Both the position numbers and the translations under genes were made by a program. A model generated the notes under the pieces. The model worked only from the letters and a program-made list of their open reading frames with translations. It did not search any database and was not told the origin of the DNA. Positions 11,227-20,794 of a stretch of DNA of 64,000 nucleotides are shown one piece after another; the stretch's first letter is position 1; each line of letters begins with the position of its first letter. Source of the DNA: Strigamia acuminata (lineage: Eukaryota > Arthropoda > Chilopoda > Geophilomorpha > Linotaeniidae); NCBI GenBank assembly GCA_949358305.1, contig OX442317.1:3228186-3292185 (forward strand), read 5' to 3'.

Positions 11227-11622
11227 ATTGACGTTATGCCGAGCTTACGGAGGCCGAAGAAGACGGAAACACGCACGCAGGCCGAAAAAGATTTCGCTGC
11301 GTGGAAGTGACGGAAACACGTACGCAATGATGTGCAAACCCAAAGTAAATTTGCAACGAAAAAGTGCTAATCGATTTCTAAACCGATTTTGTCGGATTTA
11401 GGTCGATTTGCGAAAGGATTGTCGTCTAATGCAATTTAATGCGTTAGTCAACAAAGCGTTGATTGTTGAGCGTGATCCCGAAGCCAGACGTCGCGAACTG
11501 CACATACGAACTTACCGGTACGTAATGAAAAAAACTAGGAAAAATATATCAATTTGAATTTGTTTTTAATTTGACCAGACCGTAGTTCCGTTGAATGAAA
11601 CGTGCGGTTTATTAGAATGGGG
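11227..11622 (+). pseudogene. ATR checkpoint kinase fragment (broken)
   Basis: Three exon-like blocks match the middle of the ATR catalytic (PIKK) domain. 11227-11344 has MPSLRRPKK and, after a frame change, GSDGNTYAMMCKPK. 11402-11517 or 11523 has [18 protein letters not shown] and [10 protein letters not shown]. 11579-11622 has VVPLNETCGLLEW. Introns are retained between them, so this came from genomic DNA, not an mRNA. Block 1 is disrupted by an internal partial duplication of gacggaaacacgyacgca that adds a stop (TGA at 11308). The upstream and downstream parts of ATR, including the catalytic loop, are absent. The fragment abuts a MULE-type transposase ORF. Confidence 0.78.
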
Positions 11623-11660
11623 TTCTCAGTTGGAAGTACTGAAACAAGTTCCGCGAGCGT

Positions 11661-12893
11661 TTGATCGAACGATGCCGAAATCTGCCCCCAGCTGCGCGTT
11701 TTCGAAGTCAACAATACGACATTGTTTCGGCCGAGTTTCCTAGTCATGTTGCAGCAGCAATTCCGTTTGCCTCTCTTTCGTCGTTATTGAGCTCTCATGC
11801 CAAACCCAAATTGCCCGACGTTGCCGCCATTGCTGGATTGGTCGAGTTGTTGGATTCCCAAACTCACTTGCCGCCTGCAGAAAAGTATAGTCCGTTGTAT
11901 GCTCGCAGTTGCATTACAAACAACGGGTCAGTTTGCATATTTTTTGTAGACTTTGAACTCATGGATGCGGTCGCGCAACGATGCACAGAGTATCACATTG
12001 ATGCTATGTTTCAGGTGGTACCACGCGTCAAAGAAAGTGATCCGCAAAACTCTTTTTACCAGTTTCTAACTGTCCACGGTGTCGTAAAGTCTTCGTTGGT
12101 GTCTTTTTTCTATGTGTTGATGACATCAAAGTGCGGCGAGTCTTATAACGCAGTATTCTCGTATCTGCATGGGATATTGAATGGGTTACAGCCTGGGTCC
12201 ACATTTATGACGGATTTTGAGTCGGCCATGTACGTCCAGTTGGAAACGCGCTTTGTAACGAGTAAAGTGCTGCACTGTTTCTTTCATTTTTGCGATGCGA
12301 TTCGCAGATATGTTGATGCGAATGCGTTGCGGCCGATATATCAAGTAAACGAGTACGTGTGGATGATAGTCCACATGGTGATGGCGTTGCCCTTACTCAA
12401 GGCTGATTTGATTGCGGAGGGTTTTGCCATCGTCACGGCGGAGTGGACGGCAGTGAAGGACCAATTTCCGGAAGCCAGTGCAATGGACAAGTTCCTCGAT
12501 TACATAGACAGTTATTGGCTACAGACGGTGGGTAAGGAGAGAATAACTGTATACCGGTTGCCTCACCGGACTAACAATGCTCTGGAATCTTGGCATGCCC
12601 AAGCGCCCAAACATCTCAATCGGCATGTAGCGGCACTCCAGTATGCTCGAAACTTGGAAGGTTTGCACATTAGATCGGTAAACTGCATGAATCAGCTGCA
12701 AACGGCGAGTAGAGTAAATGTCCGAAAACCACAATACATCGGTACTGACAGGTGCATCGAGGAGTTAACTACGGATCTGGATATTGGCGCCCGTGGGATA
12801 ATCGAGTTTTTGAAGAAAGCTGCCTATCGTCTCACCTCAATGAAGGGAGGTGTCCGTCTTGCAGTGGATTCGTGTTCGGTTGCCCCCAAATGA
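11661..12893 (+). mobile_element. MULE-type DNA transposon, transposase ORF
   Basis: An uninterrupted ~410-codon frame resembles the MULE transposase domain found in animal Phantom-like elements. Visible are YHIDAMFQVVPR (first Asp), QFLTVHGVV, MTSKCGESYNAVFSYL, STFMTDFESAMYV (second Asp), LHCFFHFCDAIRR (CxxH region) and TNNALESWHAQ (likely Glu region). The frame opens at 11661 without an ATG; the first in-frame ATG is near 11959, so a 5' exon is missing or the element is truncated. I found no FLYWCH zinc finger, TIR or target duplication. It lies directly after the ATR fragment. It could be a dead copy with an intact core or a domesticated gene. Confidence 0.72.
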
Positions 12894-12989
12894 TTACTGA
12901 ATAGTCGCTATTCCTCGGATTGACGAACGGGTATTGCAAACTCCAGACCCCAGAGCTGAAGTAAATATTGAACCATATCAATACAAATA

Positions 12990-13557
12990 CAGTCGAAACT
13001 CTTTATAACGAATCGTAAGGGACCGGACAAATCGATTCGTTATAACGAGAATTCGTTAAAACGAATTAGCTGAAAAAAATAAAATTTCATCATAAACAAC
13101 ATTATTTATTCATAAAATCATGTCAATTGTATCCCGATTCTTAAAAACGGTTGAAATTGTAAAACAGGACAAATTAAACTCAACTGCTACAATTGATAGC
13201 TTCTTGCCATTGTTAATGGCATTAAAAATGTTCAACTTGTCCTAAATCAAAATTTCTTGTCATTTGGCAGCCATTTTAAAACAGGAAATTTTTCATATTT
13301 TCTAAATGTGTTCCTAACATGGGCATAGGAAGTTGTGAGTCATGTGATCAGTTTTGAAAATTTGTTATAACGAGGGCTTGTTGGTATTACAGTGTACCTG
13401 AAAACTGTTCGTTATAACGAATAATTCGTTATATCGAAATTCGTTATAACGAATATATTTAACATGGTGTTCTATGGCTGGCCAACCAAGTCATTTACAA
13501 CAATTCGTTATAGCGATAATTCGTTATATCGCGATTCGTTATAAAGAGTTTCGACTG
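12990..13557. mobile_element. MITE 1, pogo/Tigger-like ends, TA target site
   Basis: A 568-bp element flanked by TA on both sides (12988-12989 and 13558-13559). Its terminal inverted repeats match perfectly for 26 bp and start cagtcgaaactctttataac, a CAGTCGAAAC-type end typical of pogo/Tigger non-autonomous elements. Inside, the word attcgttataacg recurs many times in both orientations near the two ends. No coding capacity. Confidence 0.88.
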
Positions 13558-13678
13558 TACCATATTAAAATACAAAATACCATACCAAAATACAAAAATA
13601 CCATTGTTTATTTACTTTATTTTAGGATTATTAGGCTTAATAAAACCTGGTGTATTGCTCTACTTTTTCGTATCACTA

Positions 13679-13712
13679 CACCAGTGAAAGGGCCTTGAAA
13701 AGGGGGGGGGGG
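13679..13712 (+). repeat. Short repeat near DUF229 fragment 2
   Basis: Plus-strand copy of the module at 7160-7194, running into an 11-G tract. It sits about 20 bp before DUF229 fragment 2. Confidence 0.6.
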
Positions 13713-13732
13713 TATTTTTCTTTATTCTTAAG

Positions 13733-14920
13733 GTCCCAAAACTCGACCCCTATCACTCGTCGGTCGTCCGATACATCAAAGACTACAGCGACAAACATCT
13801 CAAATGCAACAGCACGCAAATGCGACGAACGCAACGAAACGCTGAGCGTGCTTCTGCTGGACCTCGACTCGGTGTCGAAAAACTCATACATCCGCCACCC
13901 GAATCTCGTGGACAAACTGATCCGTGAAGAACTGACGTTCGTTGAACTGCACGGCTACAACAAGGTGAGACTCAACACCTACCCCAACAGGCTGCCCTTC
14001 CAGACGGGCAAGATGCTAGCGAGTACCATTTCGACCACCGAGTCACCGACAAACGGACCTCAACCAACTGCCCATGGCCTGGAAGGAGTTCGAGAGACAC
14101 GGCTACCGCACGCTCTTCGCCGTCGACCAGTCAGAGATGACTACCCCGGGCGCACGGAGGCCTGGGTCATTTACAAGTGGGTCGTTGACTTTTTCAACCG
14201 GTTTTCTACCGATCCGTTGTTCGCCTACGTTTTTCTCACGCGACTTAGCCACGACGACTAAAACACGGTCGCATACTACGCAAACCCATTTACGACCTCC
14301 TGCTCGCGCTCAGAGACGGCGGACACTTGAACCGGACCATCGTGTTGTTTTTCAGTGACCACGACTATCGGTTCGGAGGGATCCGCACCACCTACGTGGG
14401 ACACTTGGAGGACAAGCTTTCGTATTTTTTTCTTTCTGAGCACTACGCCAGCATGAAGCTGAACGAGCGACGGCTGACGGCTAATGCACGCGACGCTAAT
14501 GGACATTGTGCGCGGGCTGGGGCCCGTGAGCACGCCCGATGCGAGCAGTCGCAGCTCGAAATGTGAGTTTGTTCGCGCCGGTTCCGCTCAATAGGACGTG
14601 CGGGGTGGCTAATATACAGTCGGAGTTCTGCACGCGTTTCGAGCGCAAGCAGATATCAGTGGAGAGAGATTCGGCAAAGACCGGTGCCAGTTTGCTCGTC
14701 GGGAACATCAACAGGATGATTTCAGACATGAGGAACGCGTGCTCGGAGTTGGAGTTGGAGCAGATCGTTGAAGTGTCGGCGCACAAAGTGGCCATCAACC
14801 GCGGGAAAAAGGAATTGTACACGAATTTTTTAATAACATTTGTGATGAAGCCTAGCAAGGCGATTTTTAAAGGGATTTTTTGTCCATTTTTTTCGTGTGC
14901 GAATGCAAACGGTTTGGGCT
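13733..14920 (+). pseudogene. DUF229 (sulfatase-like) gene fragment 2
   Basis: A longer version of fragment 1. In order it shows LLLDLDSVSKNSYIRH, ELHGYNKVRLNTYPN, MAWKEFERHGYRTLFAVDQSE, PLFAYVFLTRLSHDD, DGGHLNRTIVLFFSDHDYRF, TTYVGHLEDKLSYFF and SLFAPVPLNRTCGVANI, the typical DUF229 order including the late SDH metal-site region and the C-terminal PxNRTC segment. These lie in different frames with a stop after LSHDD, so at least four frame disruptions are present. No introns are evident across the stretch. It is the larger of two copies that share the same breakpoint region upstream. Confidence 0.82.
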
Positions 14921-15534
14921 AACGCGGATGTTATTTGAAGTTAATCTTGATTTTATTTTTACTTTTACATTTTTTTATTACTTTTTTATTTTCCAATAAT
15001 TTCCCACTGTTGCTGAGGGCAGCATTTTGGGTTTGACTCAGCAAATGTCGCAGTTAAATGAGTTAGGAACATCACAACAAATGGAAAATAGTAATCAATC
15101 TTATAATCTTTTTGCATATAATAATCCGAAATTTGATGGAGGCGAGTTCTATTAAAATTTTGCATCACTTTGGCGTTTCTAACAACCTTTTTCTTATTTT
15201 TCTTATTTTTTCTTATTTTTTTTAAGTAGCGATCCAACAGCAGTATAATTCTGTAAGAACGAGTCTGAAACACGCTAATTGTGCGACGTTGAACGAGGTT
15301 TTGATCCATTTTTTTTTGGCTTTTGCAAGTAAATGATCCGAACTGCACTTAGAATAGCGACGAAAAGATTCACTAGGTGCATTCAAAGTCAAATGAATTA
15401 TTTGACTGAAATGACTGATTGGACTGATTTGACTGATTTGACTTAACAGTCACAGGAAATGATGCAATTTACATCATCAGATGATAATCGAAATTTGAAA
15501 AATCATAATCTGCTTATTTTCATGATTTTTTACA
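14921..15534. other. Repeat-rich spacer with an inverted dispersed element
   Basis: No gene seen. At about 15370-15500 the words cactaggtgcattcaaagtc and cacaggaaatgatg occur; both recur in reverse complement at 29795-29962. Between them is a short TGACTGATT microsatellite-like run. Confidence 0.5.
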
Positions 15535-15960
15535 AGCTTTTCAAGACTTTTCACCCAGTTTTTGACGATTTTTGACGATTTTTACACAGTTTTGACGATT
15601 TTTACCGAGGCTTTCACGATTTTTACCCAGTTTGTCACGATTTTTACCCTTTTCACCCAGTTTTTCATGATTTTTCACAATTTTTACCCTGTTTTTCACA
15701 TTACATAATTTTTACCCAGTTTTTCATGATTTTACACGATTTTTACCCGGCTTTTCATTATTTTACACGATTTTTATTCGGTTTTTAATTATTTTACACG
15801 ATTTTTACCCAGTTTTTCACGATTTTACATGATTTTTATCGTTTTTCACGATTTTACACGAAATTTACCGAGTTTTTCAAAATTTTTATCTTGTTTTTCA
15901 CGATTTTTTACGATTTTCACCCAGTTTTTCATGATTTTTACCTAGTTTTTAATGATTTAT
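15535..15960. repeat. Degenerate ~20-bp tandem repeat
   Basis: Imperfect repeats of a unit close to cacgatttttacccagtttt fill about 425 bp, with single-base changes between units. No coding potential. Confidence 0.75.
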
Positions 15961-16418
15961 TTTATCCATTTTTACATATATAAAAAATATGTTTTAAAAT
16001 CTGTTAAAAAGCATGCATTTTTTTAAAAAAATATTTACTAAATAGCACTCATGTATTTTTTGATATTTACAGAAAAACATTCATTTATTTAAAAAATATT
16101 AATTTAATATGTTCACAAAAAAATTAACTTACTTTAATATATTCACAAAAAAAAAACATATTTTATTTAATTTATTTAATTTAATTTAATTTAATCCAAT
16201 ATATTTACTAAAAAATTAACTCTTTATAAAAATAAAAATATTAATGTTGAAAAAGTACTATTTTCACTAAAAAAAAATCCACTGCCCAGTGGAAATGCTC
16301 AAAACATAAATTACATGCAAACGAGGTTCAATGTTTGCAGGTTAGTAGCGCTTTTATAATTAGGTTAGTAAAATGCTAACACAACACTAAGCTAGTTTAC
16401 AATAATATTCAATGAATA
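15961..16418. other. AT-rich spacer
   Basis: A/T runs and short ttaat repeats, with no gene or structured element recognised. Confidence 0.4.
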
Positions 16419-16739
16419 CCGTACTGCCTCGATTTAACGCCGGTCGTATCTAAACGCCGGCTCCTGATTAAGCGCCGGGCAAACTGAGGACGAAATGGCA
16501 ATAAACGCCGGCCTTAAATGAACGCCGGGTTTGTTTAAACGCCGGGTTGAAACGTTTTTTAAACGTTTTGAGAGGTCTTTTGGTCGAAACATCGAAGAAT
16601 AGCTAGCAATGACTGGCTTTCCAATTTTTTTTTTCGGGTAGACGCCCGGCGCGAATAATCGCCGGGCTTTGAATGAACGCCGGGGGGGTCAACTAGAAAA
16701 AATGAATAAACGCCCCGGCGTTAAATCGAGGCAGTACGG
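16419..16739. mobile_element. MITE 2 (CCGTA ends, AACGCCGG motif)
   Basis: A 321-bp element flanked by TA. The terminal inverted repeats match for 25 bp and begin ccgtactgcctcgatttaac. The motif aacgccgg is part of the TIR and is repeated about ten times through both subterminal regions, inverted between the halves. No ORF. Its ends share CCGTA...TACGG with MITEs 3 and 4. Confidence 0.88.
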
Positions 16740-16741
16740 TA

Positions 16742-17206
16742 AATTCAAAAAAAAATTCAAAAAAAAATTCAAAAATTTAAATAAATCAAGAAAATCTTCA
16801 AAAATGATGTTTTCAAGAAGTTGAAAGGTTTGTGAAGTCATCTGGTACACTTCACATGCTTTTCCTTGAAAATCTGGTCCAAAATATCCATAATTCTACT
16901 GGTTGAAATATCCGAAACAATCCACACACTTCACGTGTATTTTTCTAGTCAAAATGTCCGAAATTCACAATTTTCGCTGGTCTATGGTGTCCAAATTATT
17001 GTTTCTTGGAGCGAGTGGTGTGTCGAATCCATTAATAAAACGTCGGATTTAAACTGTGCGGTAAGCACAAAGCGTGGCCGCCATGTTTAATTCTCGGAAA
17101 ACATAAAACGAGTGCCGTTTCGAGGCTACATAGTCTCTAAACGGGATACACAATAAAAGGAGAACAAATCCATATTATTTGATATGAATTTGTTCTTTAC
17201 AAAAGA
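16742..17206. other. Spacer left of the retrotransposon
   Basis: Low-complexity sequence with the palindromic word acacttcacgtgt, also seen right of the retrotransposon near 29232. No gene recognised. The last four bases (aaga) are the target-site duplication. Confidence 0.4.
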
Positions 17207-17837
17207 TGTGGTGATTCGGCATCACCTGAAGAAGTAATTAGCGGTGATTATTGTGTTACTAATACTCGCCACTAGAGCGCGCTAGAAATACCGACTAGAC
17301 TGACTAGTCTCGTGTTTCTGCGAACCTGCATAATCGGAAGGATTTGCATATGACGTCATTTCCGGTTAGTATATAACGCCGATACTTGACCGGAAACGAC
17401 ACTACAGTTACCACATTTCAGCAAGAGCACCATTTACCTCACCTTTCAGGCCGTTTCACGGATTGATCGAGGACCGGTGCCCGCTGACCATTTCAACTGT
17501 ACAACAGCCACATTTATTTAGCGTAGCCAATCTACGCTAGAATAAATATTCGAACGATATTCGTTTAATTCGCACGAGAAAGCGAATTCTCGCGTGTTCA
17601 TAATAACACGTGGAAATACCCTAGACAACAAACATAGACCACGCGTAGGACTAAACAATTGGATCCGCCATTGTTTAGCGGCAACTCGTATTCGCAGCCG
17701 AATCCGAGGACCAACACAGGAAACATCTTGACTTATATTTGTATTAGTAAGCGTGTTTTAATAAAGCAGTATTTGAAATATATTGTATTCCCGAGTGTAT
17801 TATTTATTATCTTTAACCACAAAGTCGAATCACGACA
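17207..17837 (+). repeat. 5' LTR
   Basis: Starts tgtggtgattcggcatcacc and ends cgaatcacgaca. It matches the 3' LTR base for base by eye. A TATA-like tatataac lies at about 17371 and AATAAA-type words occur at about 17540 and 17760, so promoter and polyadenylation signals are both inside the LTR. Confidence 0.93.
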
Positions 17838-17839
17838 CG

Positions 17840-17857
17840 TGGGGGCCTGTCCGGGAT
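17840..17857 (+). other. Primer binding site, tRNA-Pro-like
   Basis: tgggggcctgtccgggat starts 2 bases after the LTR. It resembles the known tRNA-Pro primer site of some retroelements, with two changed positions in the middle. Confidence 0.7.
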
Positions 17858-17929
17858 AGATTTGCTAACCTTAAGACAATACTTTAAATAATAACCGGGA
17901 TCTTTCGATCGATCATTATATCGTAAGAA

Positions 17930-20776
17930 ATGACAAAAACTACCGCAGAAGATAGAAAAAGGCGTAACGACGAAAAGGATAGAAAAGAAGCCGAAGAAAT
18001 CGAACGCCAAAAAGCGGGAGAAGCGAACCACGTGGAACCAGAAGTCGAGACTAACTCGACTAAAGTTTCAACGGAATCATCAAGTGAAAGCCTTCCCCTT
18101 GCAAGACAACTTCCGTTTACGGGAGGCGAATTCGAAGGATCAGGAAGCTCTCACGAAGAAAACGGACTAAATAAATCGTTCGAAAACCCTCGATTCGGAT
18201 TGAAAAGCCCAAGACCTGTCGAAAAGGATCCCAGTGAAATGGATCTAATGACTCTTCTAAATAAAGCGGCAAACACAAGTGCCGCAATGATCAACGAGGC
18301 TGCCCGCGCAGACCAAGCAAGAACAGTCGCGTTAGAGAAGAAGAAAAACGAATTGATGGAAGATTTAGCCAGAGAGCATCGCGAGAAATTAGCTGCCATG
18401 GAACAGAGCTTGGCACAAGAACACCAAGCTAAACAAATGGCACTGGAGCGCGAGCTGGCTCGAGAATTGCTCGCGAAGCAGAAAATAATCGAACGAGAAA
18501 TGGCAAAGGACTGCCAGATCCGGCCGCCAAGCAACGGGTTAAGCCAGCATTCGGAGCCAAACTCCGTACAGAGCTCCCCAGAACGGTCTCACACAGCTAA
18601 GGAGCTGGTAGCCAAAGCAATAGAAGTAACTCGGGTAGCTTGCGCACACGGCATCGAGATCGACCAGGACAAGGATCCCTACGCAGAGCTAAGCCGAGTA
18701 ATCGACCTAGTAAATCAGAGGACTGAAAAACGATCGGCAGATAACACGGCCAGACGCGGAGAGAAACGACGTCGGGTCGGAGCAGATCGACAACAGTCCG
18801 AGACAGGCGGCGAAGCAACGTCAGACAGCGAAAGTATCGACTCTCAAGCATCTCACGGCAGTATCCGAGTCAACGGACTAGATAGCATCTTGAACGAATC
18901 GGACGAAGTCAAAGGAGAACTGTACGAGGCGTTTATACAAGATAGGAGGAATAATCAGGGCGCGCAATCATGGGCAATAAAAAACTCATTCGCAATGAAA
19001 ACTGGCCAAACCAGTAATAACAACCCAGGCGACCCTAACGCAGAACTAATCAGATGTATAAATCAGAAGAATCAAATACGCAACGAAGTAGGTCAAAATA
19101 AACTGGCCATGCCGACGCTCGAGGAGATTAACGCAGTTAAAAATCACCTCGAAAAGAAACACGCCGCCGAAGCGTATGCTGGGAGAGATTCCTACGTTTT
19201 TATCAAAAAAACGAACGAAGGCCTCACGGGGACCCGACTGGACGATCTGATACCGCCCGGAACAAAGTTGAGCCAAACCTCCGCTCCAGAGAAAGCGAAC
19301 CCAGATAACTCAACCATAGCGCAAGACCTCACGAATAACCCGAACACCGCGGGATCATCAGGGAAAACGTCGTTCCAACACAATCAGTTCGGACTGACGG
19401 GCAACGGTACGCATTACCCAAGCCTCCCTTCCGACAATCCACGATCATCACCGCTGCTTAGTGAGACTGACTCGCTAAGCAACCAACTACGGACGATGAG
19501 AGACGAACTCCTTCAGGCCATGGACCAAAAGCTTCAACAAAGCCGTGGCCAAGAGACCGAGGAGGACGATCGAAGCGAAGGATTGTTGAAACGTTACTCC
19601 GCAGACCGATGGCTGTATTCTCGCAAGGATAACAACATCAAGTGGACGACCCTGAGACTAATTAAGTTCGACGGATCCTGGAACGCCGGCAACTTGTTTT
19701 TGGACGAAGTCGCCCTGACGATTAATCGCTTAGGAGCGGAACCCGACGAAATGGTTGCACGCGGAATACCAGAAATGCTGATCAACCGGGCCCGAAACTG
19801 GTACGCTGATGTCCAACCCCGAAACTGGGAAGATTTCGTCATAAAGTTCCACAATCAATATGGCGAGACGAGCCAAGAGATCCAGAAAAGAGTAAGCTCT
19901 ATGAAGCAAGCTCCCGGGGAAACTCTGAGGGAATACGTACAACGAGCCGACAGCCTGTTCCGTGAAATGGACAAACCATTTGACCAACACGCTCAGAAAG
20001 CTCTCTTCGAACAAGGACTAAACGAAACCGCAACCAAAGTCCTACGAGAAATGAACGCTCCTAAGGGGGATAATTTCAAAGCCATCCTAGCTTTCGTCGA
20101 GAAGAAACACACCGAAGTAAATGCTCGGTATAACGAAAATCTGACAAAAGAAGAGCGAGCTCTAGGAGTGGCCCGACAGCAACGAATACAGGAGCGCAGC
20201 ATAGACTCCACTAAGCTGCTCCAATCGCGAAATTATCTAAACGGAAGTATAGAGCCACTCCCCTCAAAGAAAAACCAACAAGCTTCTAACCCTTTACCAC
20301 CTCCGAGTAAGGCCTATCGCACGCAAACTAACGCCGCCGAGGAAAAGTCGGAAGACGAAGTAAGCGAAGACTCTGAGCAATTCTCGGAAAGCGATGAGGC
20401 TGACGAAGGTATCAACGATGTGGTACACGCAAACATGGGGAAGGAACTGGCGCCCAGCTACCGACCTCAGATGAAGTCCAGAAAATCGGAACACCACAAC
20501 CCGAAAACAGAGGCGACTTCCGAGAAGAAGGACTACCCCAAAAAACCTTTTGAGCGGGAGGGAAAGAAAAAAAGCCCTTGTAATTTCTGTAACGAAGACG
20601 GCCACTGGCGTCAGGCCTGCCCAAAACTGGCAAAGAAAAAAGCCGACGACAAGGCCGCAGAGCGTGAGGAGCTAGTGAAATTGCTCGCGAAGGAACAAGA
20701 CAAAATCTTGAAGGAACTCACCGCCAAACTCGACAGTATGACAAAAAACTGGAACTCGCGGGCGGAACAAAAGTGA
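17930..20776 (+). CDS. gag: Gag polyprotein
   Basis: 948 codons from the ATG at 17930, encoding the structural protein of the virus-like particle. The N-terminal third is charged and coiled-coil-like (EMDLMTLLNKAANTSAAM, then Glu/Lys/Arg-rich heptads with repeated REL/AREH words at residues ~100-200). The retrotransposon-gag capsid domain is at about residues 545-720 (IKFDGSW, INRARNWYADV, FVIKFHNQYGE, PGETLREYVQRAD). A CCHC zinc knuckle, CNFCNEDGHWRQAC, lies at about residues 883-896. The stop TGA is at 20774-20776, inside the loop of the frameshift stem. Gag is unusually long for Ty3/Gypsy because of the N-terminal extension. Confidence 0.92.
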   Translation: MTKTTAEDRKRRNDEKDRKEAEEIERQKAGEANHVEPEVETNSTKVSTESSSESLPLARQLPFTGGEFEGSGSSHEENGLNKSFENPRFGLKSPRPVEKDPSEMDLMTLLNKAANTSAAMINEAARADQARTVALEKKKNELMEDLAREHREKLAAMEQSLAQEHQAKQMALERELARELLAKQKIIEREMAKDCQIRPPSNGLSQHSEPNSVQSSPERSHTAKELVAKAIEVTRVACAHGIEIDQDKDPYAELSRVIDLVNQRTEKRSADNTARRGEKRRRVGADRQQSETGGEATSDSESIDSQASHGSIRVNGLDSILNESDEVKGELYEAFIQDRRNNQGAQSWAIKNSFAMKTGQTSNNNPGDPNAELIRCINQKNQIRNEVGQNKLAMPTLEEINAVKNHLEKKHAAEAYAGRDSYVFIKKTNEGLTGTRLDDLIPPGTKLSQTSAPEKANPDNSTIAQDLTNNPNTAGSSGKTSFQHNQFGLTGNGTHYPSLPSDNPRSSPLLSETDSLSNQLRTMRDELLQAMDQKLQQSRGQETEEDDRSEGLLKRYSADRWLYSRKDNNIKWTTLRLIKFDGSWNAGNLFLDEVALTINRLGAEPDEMVARGIPEMLINRARNWYADVQPRNWEDFVIKFHNQYGETSQEIQKRVSSMKQAPGETLREYVQRADSLFREMDKPFDQHAQKALFEQGLNETATKVLREMNAPKGDNFKAILAFVEKKHTEVNARYNENLTKEERALGVARQQRIQERSIDSTKLLQSRNYLNGSIEPLPSKKNQQASNPLPPPSKAYRTQTNAAEEKSEDEVSEDSEQFSESDEADEGINDVVHANMGKELAPSYRPQMKSRKSEHHNPKTEATSEKKDYPKKPFEREGKKKSPCNFCNEDGHWRQACPKLAKKKADDKAAEREELVKLLAKEQDKILKELTAKLDSMTKNWNSRAEQK

Positions 20777-20794
20777 TTCCACATCCGCTCGCGA
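20741..20794 (+). promoter_or_regulatory. -1 programmed ribosomal frameshift signal (gag-pol)
   Basis: In the gag frame the codons ACA AAA AAC make the slippery heptamer A AAA AAC at 20743-20749. A 6-nt spacer follows, then an 11-bp stem: 20756-20766 (tcgcgggcgga) pairs with 20784-20794 (tccgctcgcga), with one G-U pair and a 17-nt loop. Pol is in the -1 frame and is open through this site. All elements of a classical -1 signal are present at the usual spacing. Confidence 0.88.

Noticed and set aside
14986-15348. 120-codon minus-strand ORF
   Set aside because: Lysine- and asparagine-rich chance ORF in AT-rich spacer; no recognisable domain and no supporting splice or polyadenylation signals.
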